A stretch of 31,492 bases of DNA. Source: a virus. Of the stretch, positions 8,916 through 16,288 are shown one piece after another. The position numbers were made by a program, and so were the translations under genes. The notes beneath the pieces were generated by a model that was given only the letters and a program-made list of their open reading frames with translations, had not been told where the DNA came from and made no database searches. The number at the start of each line of letters is the position of its first letter. Positions within the stretch are counted from its first letter, which is position 1. Location of the stretch: IMG/VR virus record IMGVR_UViG_3300046642_000040, positions 1 through 31,492 of that record. One strand, written 5' to 3'.

Positions 8916-9899
8916 CTACAGGTGGAAGCCGAATGAACTGGCGGCTTTCGAGGCAGCGCCAGATGCGGCTTGGAATGCGTTCTGACCGACGCTGGAAATT
9001 GCGTTCGGAATGCTGAACCCGAAGTTGTCGGCACCGCTGGTGGTCCCACCGTTAGGATTCAGGAACAACTGATCCAAGTCCGACTGGACCAGCATGAAGA
9101 GTGGCTTGAATCCGACCATCACCTTCGCGTGGTGCGGCAAGCCAGTCTGCGCATCGAAGTTGGAACTGAACGTCTGCTGCACGTTCGTGATGACCACGCT
9201 ATCGAAGAACATGTAGTTACCGATGCGGATGCTGATCTGATTCTTGATACGCGACTTCCAGTAAGCGGACGTACCGAGACTGGGGTTCTGCTGCAAGCTC
9301 GACTGAATGGTCGAGTTAGCCCCGTCGTTAGACGTCGTTGCACTGTTACTCAACGTGCCTAGTTGCGGGGACACACCGATAGCGCTGCCTACTTGGTTGA
9401 CGACATCCTTGCCAAGATTCGTCGCGGTGTTCCACAGACCTTTGGCAACCGTACCGAACGTGGTGCCAGCGCTTTTGATACCGTCAGCGGCGGTCCCCAC
9501 CAACTGCGACAAGTCCATGGACGGGCCGGGCTGTTGCAGCAATCCGAACGTGGAGTTGATTGAAGGCATCGTCAACTTCAACAGGTTCAGAATCGGCTGC
9601 CGCACGTCGGCATCCGGATCCGTTTCGGTGTGGAACTCCAATTCGATCGACAGGTCCGAGTCCTGATTACCAGACCAGATCTGAGCCGTAAGCGCTTGCA
9701 CCGACAGCTTGGTGCCGAACAACGCCATCGCGTCGTTCAGCTTCTTGTTGCCTGAGAGCCCTTGTGCGAACGGTGTGTCGTAAGTGGCACGAGCATCGAA
9801 CGCGAAGCTATCAGGCATCGGTGCAGTCACGACGATAGGCTGTCCGCCGTTGCTCGGCTGCGTCTGTTGAATGACGCACAGATAATTCGTATTTGCCAT
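8916..9899 (-). CDS. Baseplate tube cap protein, gp48-like
   Basis: 327 residues from the ATG at 9899, which has GGGG seven bases before it; an upstream TTG would add four residues. The protein appears to be a tube-like beta-fold interrupted by a low-complexity insert. Residues 1-115 include FAFDARATYDTPFAQGL and LSIELEFHTETDPDADVRQPI. Residues 125-225 are an Ala/Ser/Gly/Thr-rich helical stretch. Residues 230-300 return to beta (ISIRIGNYMFFDSVVITNVQQTF, HAKVMVGFKPLFM). A tube fold with a hydrophobic helical insert is also seen in the gene at 14850-16049; together they would be the gp48/gp54 pair that starts the tail tube. The last 30 residues are again Ala/Ser-rich. Confidence 0.6.
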   Translation of the reverse strand: MANTNYLCVIQQTQPSNGGQPIVVTAPMPDSFAFDARATYDTPFAQGLSGNKKLNDAMALFGTKLSVQALTAQIWSGNQDSDLSIELEFHTETDPDADVRQPILNLLKLTMPSINSTFGLLQQPGPSMDLSQLVGTAADGIKSAGTTFGTVAKGLWNTATNLGKDVVNQVGSAIGVSPQLGTLSNSATTSNDGANSTIQSSLQQNPSLGTSAYWKSRIKNQISIRIGNYMFFDSVVITNVQQTFSSNFDAQTGLPHHAKVMVGFKPLFMLVQSDLDQLFLNPNGGTTSGADNFGFSIPNAISSVGQNAFQAASGAASKAASSFGFHL

Positions 9900-9915
9900 T
9901 GTAAACCCCAATCAA

Positions 9916-11475
9916 TCAAGCGTTGACTGCTATGAGAACACCCTGCGGTCCGCGAATCACAGTGTTCCCGTTTGATCCGTCCTTCGAAGCGACGACGTTG
10001 CCGTTAGCCATCCGCTGACCAGGAGCTGACGCCGTGCCATTGTTAGGTTTCCCGTTGGGCTGCGTGGTCGCCCCGTTCTGCATCGCTACCTGTGCGTCTG
10101 GAAGTGACGACGTCGCACCCTGCGGATACTGCGTATTGTTTGCCAGCTGGACCAGCGATGCCTTTTCTGATTCGGCACGCTTACGCAAACCTCCCCACAG
10201 CGTAGGGCTCTTCGAGAACAGCTTCTCGGTGTTCGCGTATTTGTAGTCCTGGATAGCAGCGACGATCTGAGCGTCTGTCCACTTCTGCCAGTCCTGACCA
10301 GCCAGCGCTCCCTGCACGACCTTCAGAGTTAGGCCACGCATCTGCACAGCCGTCGACCAGATGTTATCCTGTACCGCTGGACCACGGTCGCTGAAGTCGA
10401 AGCCCGCCTGTTTCAAGCGGCGCATCTGCACATCGTAATACTGACCCTTGATGAAGTCGTGCTGTGCCTGTCCAAACGCTGGATCCTTTGCCAGTTCCTT
10501 CCACTTGGCATTAAACGCATCCGTGGCTGGAACCAGACCTTCGAACTCCTTACCGTATGGCGTGTTCTTCAGGAACTCCTGCACACCACCGGTCTTCGAG
10601 CTGAACTGATAGATACCGTAGGACACACCACCCAAGTCGCCAGCGCCGGACGAGATAGTGCCAGCACCACCTGAACCAGACTCGAAGCGCTTGGACGTCT
10701 GACCGAGACTCCAGGCACCACTCTGCGTGATTGCACGAATAGGAGCACCCGCTTCGCCTGGAGCTCCGGCCGCGATAGGGGCTCCGGCCATGCCTTCCAT
10801 GCGAACAGGACTTTCCAGCAGTGCATCCGCTTGATCAGCGAGATTGCTCTTATCCGCATTGGCATCTTTCAGTGAATCCTTGTTACCCTTGAAGAACATG
10901 TCCCATGCCGCGTAACCAAGGACCGCAGCACCACCCAAGACTACGATAACCGGCCACAGTTCAGGGTTCAGGCCGATGAAGCCCAACACTTCCATGAGCA
11001 CTGGACGCACCAACCATTCGACCATACCCATCATGCCGCGTACGATAACCTCTTTGACTATCCACTTCACGAAGCGAAACACTGCGCGCACTGCCGTCTT
11101 GACCACCCATTTCACGATCTTCTTCAGCGCCCACTTGGTAACGCGTTTCAGCAGACTGTCGCCTTGGCGTACTCGCTTGGCTTCAGCTTCATCAGCATCG
11201 GCCTCTTCGTCCAATCGCGACTGGATGAACGCTTCCTTGGCTGCTGCCTGTACTCGTTCCCAGTCAGCTTGCTCGTCATCGTGATTAGCGAAGTGCGTAA
11301 CCACACCCTGGAAGGTCCAGGCCATGTAGTCACGCTTCTCCTGCTCGCGAGGTACGATAACCTTGTCGATAAATGACGACAGGTCCATAAACGACTTGGG
11401 GTTATCGACCGCAGTGCTGTCTTCCTTCGGTTCTCTGAAGGGCACCAGAGCCGTTGCGTCCGTCAGAGTAACCAT
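9916..11475 (-). CDS. Virion-associated peptidoglycan hydrolase with cationic amphipathic and transmembrane segments
   Basis: 519 residues in four parts. Residues 1-105 are acidic and helical. Residues 108-168 are Trp/Val/Lys/Arg-rich (KWALKKIVKWVVKTAVRAVF, FRFVKWIVKEVIV) and form a long cationic amphipathic helix. Residues 172-192 are a hydrophobic membrane span (ELWPVIVVLGGAAVLGYAAW). Residues 255-420 carry the enzyme: FESGSGGAGTISSGAGDLGG then VSYGIYQFSS. This motif is common in phage and secretion-system spike-associated murein hydrolases; Glu265 is the probable catalytic acid. The C-terminal 100 residues are a Gln/Asn/Gly-rich linker. It lies between the tape measure and tube cap genes, as expected for a lysin carried in the tail. 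This would supply the activity missing from the spike. Confidence 0.72.
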   Translation of the reverse strand: MVTLTDATALVPFREPKEDSTAVDNPKSFMDLSSFIDKVIVPREQEKRDYMAWTFQGVVTHFANHDDEQADWERVQAAAKEAFIQSRLDEEADADEAEAKRVRQGDSLLKRVTKWALKKIVKWVVKTAVRAVFRFVKWIVKEVIVRGMMGMVEWLVRPVLMEVLGFIGLNPELWPVIVVLGGAAVLGYAAWDMFFKGNKDSLKDANADKSNLADQADALLESPVRMEGMAGAPIAAGAPGEAGAPIRAITQSGAWSLGQTSKRFESGSGGAGTISSGAGDLGGVSYGIYQFSSKTGGVQEFLKNTPYGKEFEGLVPATDAFNAKWKELAKDPAFGQAQHDFIKGQYYDVQMRRLKQAGFDFSDRGPAVQDNIWSTAVQMRGLTLKVVQGALAGQDWQKWTDAQIVAAIQDYKYANTEKLFSKSPTLWGGLRKRAESEKASLVQLANNTQYPQGATSSLPDAQVAMQNGATTQPNGKPNNGTASAPGQRMANGNVVASKDGSNGNTVIRGPQGVLIAVNA

Positions 11476-11476
11476 A

Positions 11477-13384
11477 TTAGTTCACGAGGAAAGTAGAGTT
11501 CATCAACGGCAGACTATCATCAATGCCTGACTGGAAGCCGAAGCTTGACCCACCAATCTTCGGTGAGCCTACACCCGGAGCGTTGCTACCAGTTCCAGCC
11601 GGACCACTCGGCGAGCTGGCTCCCGGTGGGGGAGTGGATGTTCCCGGATTTACCTTGACGGTAGTGCCCGGATTCGACACCGTCGAGTTGGTGATGCTAC
11701 CGGCATTGGCCTGATTGTTGACGGTCGAGCGGTTGCCTCCGACGTTAGCACTCGACGACGCGGTCACCGTAGTGTTGGCGTTGACGCTGGTAGTGTTGGA
11801 GTTGCCACCCTTGTTCGCATAGTAGCTCGGATTGCTCGTGGCGTTGGCTACGTCGCTCTTCACCACGTTCTCATCACCGAGCTTGATGCCAAAGAAGTTG
11901 CCGATCTTCGACTGCCACGACTGATGCGCACCCGGATCTTTGGCTTCCGGTAGCTTGGCTCCAGGATGCTGGTCCTTCAAGCCCGCGTCCATCTTTGCCA
12001 GTTCAGCCTGTACCTTCGGATCTTGTAAGCGCTGCGCGTTGGACTTGGTGAGCTTGGCACCACCGTGATCCTTGGCTGCGTCTACTTCAGGCTGCTCGAT
12101 CTTCTTGTTGAGCCCGAGCTTCTCGAGAACCCAATCAATGATCGTCTTGCCCTGATCCTTCATGTACTCCCACGAAGAGACCGCCATCTTCTTGATGTTA
12201 TCCCATGTGAGGATCTTCTGAACCGTTTCCGCCAATCCAGTGAACAACTGCGGGTCCATGATCATGGCGGCCAACACACCACCCAGACCCTTCAGCCATG
12301 AACTAGTGTCGTCCTTCTCCTTCTTGGACTTCTTGCCTGAAGACTTATCGCCGAACTCATTCTTCAGGGCGCGGGCGACGGCGTTGGCATTCTCTTCAGC
12401 CTTATCCGACTCACCACTCTTGTGACCGTTCGGGTTAGCCAGGAAGTCCATCAGCTGTTTGTACAGCGACGTCTGGTCGTTAGCCGCAGTGGTGATCGCA
12501 GCTTCCGTATTCGGAGACAGCGACACCACGTCTGCACCCTTGACGGTACTGCCCTGAGTAGCAGTGTTGCCCGTCGGCATATCGATGACGTCGGCTGCCG
12601 GAGCACGATCACTTTCGCGATTGCCGCCAACCAACGACATCGCACGATTCAGCACCGAAGGCTGTTCTGCTAGGTGCCAGTCGTTGCTCTGATACGGGAC
12701 CAGCGAGTTACCACCCGAAGGTCCCGACAGAAGCGGGGTATTGGCGTGATGTCCAATCTCGCCGTTCCCCATCGCAGTGCGTTCCCGCTTGATGGACGCC
12801 GCCAGATCGCGCAACGTGTGTTGAAACACGTCGGCAATGCTTTCCAGCAGATCCTTCTTGCGAGTAACCCATCGAGCGTCGTCGCGCGCCATCAGCTCGT
12901 CGACCATAATGTCCTGCGCAGTCAGAACATCATCCACACTTGCCGGATCTGCCTGTTTGCGCGGGGCCACCATGTTCTGGAAGTCCGTGAGCTTCGTGCC
13001 GATCACGCGCTCGATCTCTTCGGACTGTTCCAGGTTACTGAGCTCGACCACATCCTGGATCTGATGCAACAGATCAGGGAATGCGTCGGCAAGCGCCTTG
13101 TTCAGGGCTTGCTCGTAGGCCGTGAGTTGCGCGCCGCCACCGTCGTCAGCGCCGTGAAGCTTTTCATACTGTGCTTCGAACTTCTTGGCACTGACTTCGG
13201 CAGCGCTGATCGCCTGATCGAACACCTGCTTCGCCAGTCCACTCAACCCGTTGAGCGCGGTACTAACCGCCTTCACATCGGATGCGCTGGCAACTCCCTT
13301 TGCGATGTTCTGCAACGAGAGGCCCGCCTTGTGTTCCAGCGAAGCCCACTTCTTTTTCTCTGCGTCACTACGAAAAGCGGCCAT
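11477..13384 (-). CDS. Probable tail tape measure protein
   Basis: 635 residues from the ATG at 13384; an upstream TTG would add three. Residues 1-220 are mainly helical and charged (coiled-coil-like, e.g. EVSAKKFEAQYEKL and LEQSEEIERVIGTKL). Residues 355-430 include a LGGVLAAMIMDPQLFTGLAE stretch that may be membrane-active. The last 150 residues are Asn/Ser/Thr/Gly-rich and repetitive (NANTTVTASSSANVGGN). It sits directly behind the chaperone pair and before the lysin, the normal place of the tape measure. T4 gp29, its functional counterpart, is 590 residues, so the predicted tail would be of similar length. No sequence motif proves the role; the assignment rests on position, size and composition. 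Confidence 0.6.
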   Translation of the reverse strand: MAAFRSDAEKKKWASLEHKAGLSLQNIAKGVASASDVKAVSTALNGLSGLAKQVFDQAISAAEVSAKKFEAQYEKLHGADDGGGAQLTAYEQALNKALADAFPDLLHQIQDVVELSNLEQSEEIERVIGTKLTDFQNMVAPRKQADPASVDDVLTAQDIMVDELMARDDARWVTRKKDLLESIADVFQHTLRDLAASIKRERTAMGNGEIGHHANTPLLSGPSGGNSLVPYQSNDWHLAEQPSVLNRAMSLVGGNRESDRAPAADVIDMPTGNTATQGSTVKGADVVSLSPNTEAAITTAANDQTSLYKQLMDFLANPNGHKSGESDKAEENANAVARALKNEFGDKSSGKKSKKEKDDTSSWLKGLGGVLAAMIMDPQLFTGLAETVQKILTWDNIKKMAVSSWEYMKDQGKTIIDWVLEKLGLNKKIEQPEVDAAKDHGGAKLTKSNAQRLQDPKVQAELAKMDAGLKDQHPGAKLPEAKDPGAHQSWQSKIGNFFGIKLGDENVVKSDVANATSNPSYYANKGGNSNTTSVNANTTVTASSSANVGGNRSTVNNQANAGSITNSTVSNPGTTVKVNPGTSTPPPGASSPSGPAGTGSNAPGVGSPKIGGSSFGFQSGIDDSLPLMNSTFLVN

Positions 13385-13389
13385 AGTAA

Positions 13390-13584
13390 TCAACCTGTGT
13401 AGATCATTCCATTGCGTGCAGCATCGATGCGCTCGTCACGACGTTTCTGAGCATACTCCGAATACTGCTGGAACCGATAAAGCGGCATTTCGTCAGATGG
13501 ATCAAAACCGAATTCCGAAGCTATCAGAAAGTAGCGGTCCTTGACGTCAGCCGCGCTTGTCAGGGGAAAGAAACGAGAACGCAT
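13390..13584 (-). CDS. Tail assembly chaperone extension (frameshifted fusion or small overlapping gene)
   Basis: A 64-codon frame whose first ATG (13584) lies inside the end of the chaperone gene, overlapping it by 38 bases. No ribosome-binding site stands at a proper distance before that ATG. The product (VKDRYFLIASEFGFDPSDEM, then LYRFQQYSEYAQKRRDERID) is a small helical protein. The frame stays open well upstream within the chaperone gene, and it ends 5 bases before the tape measure start. Many tailed phages make a G/GT-type fusion of two chaperone frames by ribosomal slippage exactly here. Reaching this frame would need a +1 or -2 shift. Whether it is made as a fusion or as a separate protein cannot be decided from sequence. 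Confidence 0.6.
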   Translation of the reverse strand: MRSRFFPLTSAADVKDRYFLIASEFGFDPSDEMPLYRFQQYSEYAQKRRDERIDAARNGMIYTG

Positions 13585-14812
13585 CGAGGATGAGCTTACT
13601 CTTCCTCGATGCGCCACACCCCTTGCACGTAACAACGACTTCTTCATCAACACCGTAAGTGCCAATGGCCTGTTCATAGTCTTGCAGCAGCTGAACTTGG
13701 TCTGCGGTTGCTTCCCCGACGATATCCACGCGCACGGCCAGCGTGAGCAGGAGTTCCTGATGCTGGATATGCGACGCCATCTGAGCCAGATACGCAAACT
13801 CGGTACGGGTAGCCTTGTCCTGCATCTGCGGCGCATCCTGGAACTCGATGACATCGCGCATGGTAGGCGGGCGGAAGAACATCGCCGAGGTATCGCTGAA
13901 GTGGTAGTGTTCCGGATTCGGGATTTCTTCCAGCTCCTTAACTACCATCGTGGATTGACGAATGATCTCGGCAATCTGCAGCGAGTCTTCCGGCAGGACT
14001 TGCGACTGGATGAGGTCGAACTGCTCCTGGGACATTTCGCCAGCAGCGACCGCGGCAGCGTACTGTTCCAGCTTGTAGCCGTCCTCGACGCGCTTCATGT
14101 GCGCTTCGTTGTTACACGTCGTCTTGTGCGTGTAGTTCGACTTCGTGAAGCTATTCAGACGCAGCCAATACAGCACGAAGTAGAAGTCCGGCAGGGTCAG
14201 GTCGAATGCGACAGCCGAATGTCCAGGCGTGGTCGTCATCAGAATCGATGACACGGCTTCCACCAGCGGAAGCAGTGACTGTTCACGGTGCGCGCGTTGC
14301 AGCTTCGCCAGATGCTTGGCACGAAACGGCGAGGCGTACAGATCCTTGAAGTTGTAGAAGGCGAAGCGCGAAGGCAGTGCCAGCGACGTACCTTCCGGTT
14401 CAGCGATCGCGTTCGTGAATCCAGGCATTTCCACCGGAACCGTCGGCGCGCTCACTTGAGCTTGTCCAGCAGGGACGCCGTTGAACGACATTCCCATCGG
14501 ATTGGGTTGCGGAGCCTGACGAGGAGCTTGCGGCTGATCGTCAAGCACCGGCTGCATCATCGGGCGACGTTGCAGCTGCGGCGCGTGTTGCGCTTGCGGG
14601 GCTGCCTGAGGTTGCGGCTGTGCCGTAGGTTGATGCGGCGTCTGACCTACCTTCGTCATCTGCTGAGGTGCCTGAGGATGTGCCTTGGGCGGCGTCATGA
14701 AGTGAGCAGTCGACGCAGAACGCGCATCGACCTTCTTCTGGATCGCTTCCTGCCGCTCACGTGGGAACTCCATCGTGGTGGTGGAATGGATCGTGGTGTT
14801 GTTACCACTCAT
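13547..14812 (-). CDS. Tail assembly chaperone, gp26/gp51 (T4 baseplate) type
   Basis: 421 residues with a strong AGGAGTAAACG ribosome-binding site. Residues 30-140 are a disordered Gln/Pro/Ala/Met-rich segment, unusual for the family. Residues 155-421 are the globular part: LPSRFAFYNFKDLYASPFRAKHL, then VAFDLTLPDFYFVLYWLRLNSF, then MFFRPPTMRDVIEF. It ends with a single CKGC zinc-knuckle half (TCKGCGASRKSKLILDAFSF). Small cytosolic proteins with this layout, including the late Cys-x-x-Cys followed by a beta-strand and an aromatic 'F-F' end, are the T4 gp26/gp51 baseplate-hub assembly proteins, thought to chaperone the tape measure. Position immediately before the tape measure agrees. I place moderate weight on the family name and more on the chaperone role. 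Confidence 0.62.
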   Translation of the reverse strand: MSGNNTTIHSTTTMEFPRERQEAIQKKVDARSASTAHFMTPPKAHPQAPQQMTKVGQTPHQPTAQPQPQAAPQAQHAPQLQRRPMMQPVLDDQPQAPRQAPQPNPMGMSFNGVPAGQAQVSAPTVPVEMPGFTNAIAEPEGTSLALPSRFAFYNFKDLYASPFRAKHLAKLQRAHREQSLLPLVEAVSSILMTTTPGHSAVAFDLTLPDFYFVLYWLRLNSFTKSNYTHKTTCNNEAHMKRVEDGYKLEQYAAAVAAGEMSQEQFDLIQSQVLPEDSLQIAEIIRQSTMVVKELEEIPNPEHYHFSDTSAMFFRPPTMRDVIEFQDAPQMQDKATRTEFAYLAQMASHIQHQELLLTLAVRVDIVGEATADQVQLLQDYEQAIGTYGVDEEVVVTCKGCGASRKSKLILDAFSFLSPDKRG

Positions 14813-14849
14813 CGTTTACTCCTAGGTTGGGAAGGGTATTGCTTTGTGT

Positions 14850-16049
14850 TTATATCGTCGGTTGATACAGCGACGACGAGCCGGGCAACGGCAGATTATT
14901 GGCAAGGAAGTCAGTAGCACTGGACAGCATATGCGAACCGCTGCTGATCAGATCACCGACGTTACCAACTCCACTACCGATTAGATTCGTCAGCGCGTTG
15001 CTACTAAGGTTGGACGCAATCGCCGAAGTGAGGTCCGGGTTGACATCCATGACATTGATGAACACGTCGCCAACACTGAACGTCACGTGGTTGACTAGGC
15101 GCTCGCTGCTGTTGCTACCCATCTGGTAGGTGTCTACCGAGATAGGCCAGCACTCGGTGTACTGCACGATGGCGATAACGCTCTTGGTGACATCCAGCAA
15201 GTAGATATAGATCGGCTTCTTGTAGTCAGACGGGCGACCCCATCCACCAGCGAGCTGTCCAGCAGTTGCCGCGCTGAATGGCGTGAGCACTGCGTTGTTC
15301 CAGGCTTGCAGGTACTTCAACGAAGTGTTGGAGCTGTCCGCGTAGACCGCCAGACGAAGCGTATCCACAGAATACTTATCCGGGTAGTTGCGGTCGCGAC
15401 CTTCACGGAAGATGGCCTTCGACGCGAACTGGCGGAAAGGCATAGTAGCCTCTTCCACGAAGTACCACGGAAGTTGCGCTGCTTGGCTAGTGGACACAGC
15501 GCCGCCCATAGCCGAAGACAGAGCGCCACCGACACCGCTGAGTGCGCTGCTCGCAAGACTAGCCAGCACTCCAGCGCTCGCGCCAGATGCGGTCTGCGTC
15601 GTGCCGGGGCTGATGACTGGGAGCTGAGCGTACCATGTGAACGACATCAGCGGATCTGGACGTGCGGAGATACCAGCCAACGGATTGCCGGGGTCTGCGC
15701 CACCGATGCTGCTCATAGCACTGAAAGTGCCAGGACTCTGCAGAGTTGCTGACGGGGCGAAGCCACCTAGGCCAGACAATGCTGAATCGAAAATCTTGGA
15801 GGGTGCGTTGAGTATGGAACCAACTGCACCGCTGACGTTGCCTGTGAGTAAGCTACCGACTGCACCTGTTACGGCGCCAATACCGGTCTTAACCACATTA
15901 TTTACTGTGCCGCTGACTGCGGAACTAGCGTTGTTCTTGACGTTGGTGACAGCGCCTTTGACGCCCTGCTTGAGCGCGTTGACCTGCCCCTTCGTGTTCA
16001 CGTGAATCTGTTGCTCGGCGTTGGATATTGCGTCGGAAAGAAAGCTCAT
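14850..16049 (-). CDS. Baseplate tail tube initiator, gp54/gp19-like fold
   Basis: 399 residues from the ATG at 16049; a longer reading from an upstream TTG is rejected because it runs through a hairpin. Residues 1-130 are an Ala/Gly/Ser/Val-rich leader. The core has the order of T4 gp19 and gp54: a first strand (DPLMSFTWYAQLPVI), an Ala/Gly/Ser helical insert of about 50 residues as in gp54, then EEATMPFRQFASKAIFREGR, YSVDTLRLAVYAD, YKKPIYIYLLDVT, YTECWPISVDTY and RLVNHVTFSVGDVF. The pattern TECWPISVDTYQM compares with KGLWPTNVGELQL in gp19. Because of the insert I prefer the tube initiator over the main tail tube protein, though it occupies the tube gene's usual place before the chaperone. 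Confidence 0.65.
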   Translation of the reverse strand: MSFLSDAISNAEQQIHVNTKGQVNALKQGVKGAVTNVKNNASSAVSGTVNNVVKTGIGAVTGAVGSLLTGNVSGAVGSILNAPSKIFDSALSGLGGFAPSATLQSPGTFSAMSSIGGADPGNPLAGISARPDPLMSFTWYAQLPVISPGTTQTASGASAGVLASLASSALSGVGGALSSAMGGAVSTSQAAQLPWYFVEEATMPFRQFASKAIFREGRDRNYPDKYSVDTLRLAVYADSSNTSLKYLQAWNNAVLTPFSAATAGQLAGGWGRPSDYKKPIYIYLLDVTKSVIAIVQYTECWPISVDTYQMGSNSSERLVNHVTFSVGDVFINVMDVNPDLTSAIASNLSSNALTNLIGSGVGNVGDLISSGSHMLSSATDFLANNLPLPGSSSLYQPTI

Positions 16050-16073
16050 GATTGGCACGCCCGTAAGGAGGCA

Positions 16074-16125
16074 CCAAGAGTGGATTAGCTGACGGTTGAA
16101 CCTCAAGAGTCAGCTGAACTCTTGG
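16074..16125 (-). promoter_or_regulatory. Two-stage hairpin before the tube initiator gene
   Basis: A perfect outer stem of 8 bp (CCAAGAGT at 16074-16081 with ACTCTTGG at 16118-16125), an internal loop, then a perfect inner stem of 7 bp (AGCTGAC at 16087-16093 with GTCAGCT at 16109-16115). The 15-base loop contains GGTTCAACC on the minus strand. No U-run follows on the transcript, so it does not look like a simple terminator. It lies 25 bases before the ATG of the tube initiator gene. Possible roles are mRNA 5'-end stabilisation, processing or translational control. Confidence 0.55.
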
Positions 16126-16147
16126 GTAAAGAGGAAAAGAGGAAAAG

Positions 16148-16185
16148 AGGGGACGCGAGACTCGAACTCGTTTTGATCGTCCCCC
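16148..16185 (-). terminator. tRNA-half-like hairpin followed by pyrimidine run; possible terminator
   Basis: On the minus strand GGGGGAC pairs with GTCCCCT (7 bp, one G-U), enclosing CGAG-TTCGAGT-CTCG, whose seven-base loop is a textbook T-loop (TTCRANN). The layout is that of an acceptor stem plus T-arm with the D and anticodon arms absent and only eight linker bases in their place. TCTTTTCCTCTTTTCC follows, so the same structure could stop transcription. It is not a complete tRNA gene, and there is no CCA. Confidence 0.4.
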
Positions 16186-16194
16186 AAACCACAA

Positions 16195-16234
16195 TGCAGT
16201 GTGTCACCCTTCCCACAAGTTTGAACCCACTGCA
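16195..16234 (-). repeat. Inverted repeat TGCAGTG / CACTGCA
   Basis: A perfect 7-bp inverted repeat (16195-16201 and 16228-16234) with a 26-base loop. Read on the minus strand the loop contains GGGTTCAAACT, another TTCRA sequence. The stem is short for so long a loop, so stable folding is uncertain; it may instead be an operator-like palindrome. It lies 54 bases past the stop codon of the gene that ends at 16289. Confidence 0.35.
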
Positions 16235-16288
16235 CGTCGTCGAGTATGCGATACTGATGCTATTAAATTGGGGCTACTGGTGCCGTGC

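Larger units (their letters stand above)
16050..16288. other. Non-coding gap with three hairpins
   Basis: The longest gap in the window, 239 bases. Read on the minus strand, which is the direction of transcription, it contains an AT-rich box at 16261-16270 (CAATTTAATA) that could be a promoter element, then three inverted repeats at 16195-16234, 16148-16185 and 16074-16125, described separately. A purine/pyrimidine run of repeated AGAGGAAA units lies at 16130-16150. No open frame with a ribosome-binding site is present on either strand. The gap separates the portal and fibre-assembly group from the tail genes and is a reasonable place for a terminator plus a new promoter. Confidence 0.7.

Noticed and set aside
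13585-13854. Upstream extension of the small frame at 13390-13584 to a 154-codon protein.
   Set aside because: The upstream part reads Arg/Ser/Cys-rich nonsense inside the chaperone gene in another frame; only the last 64 codons look like protein.
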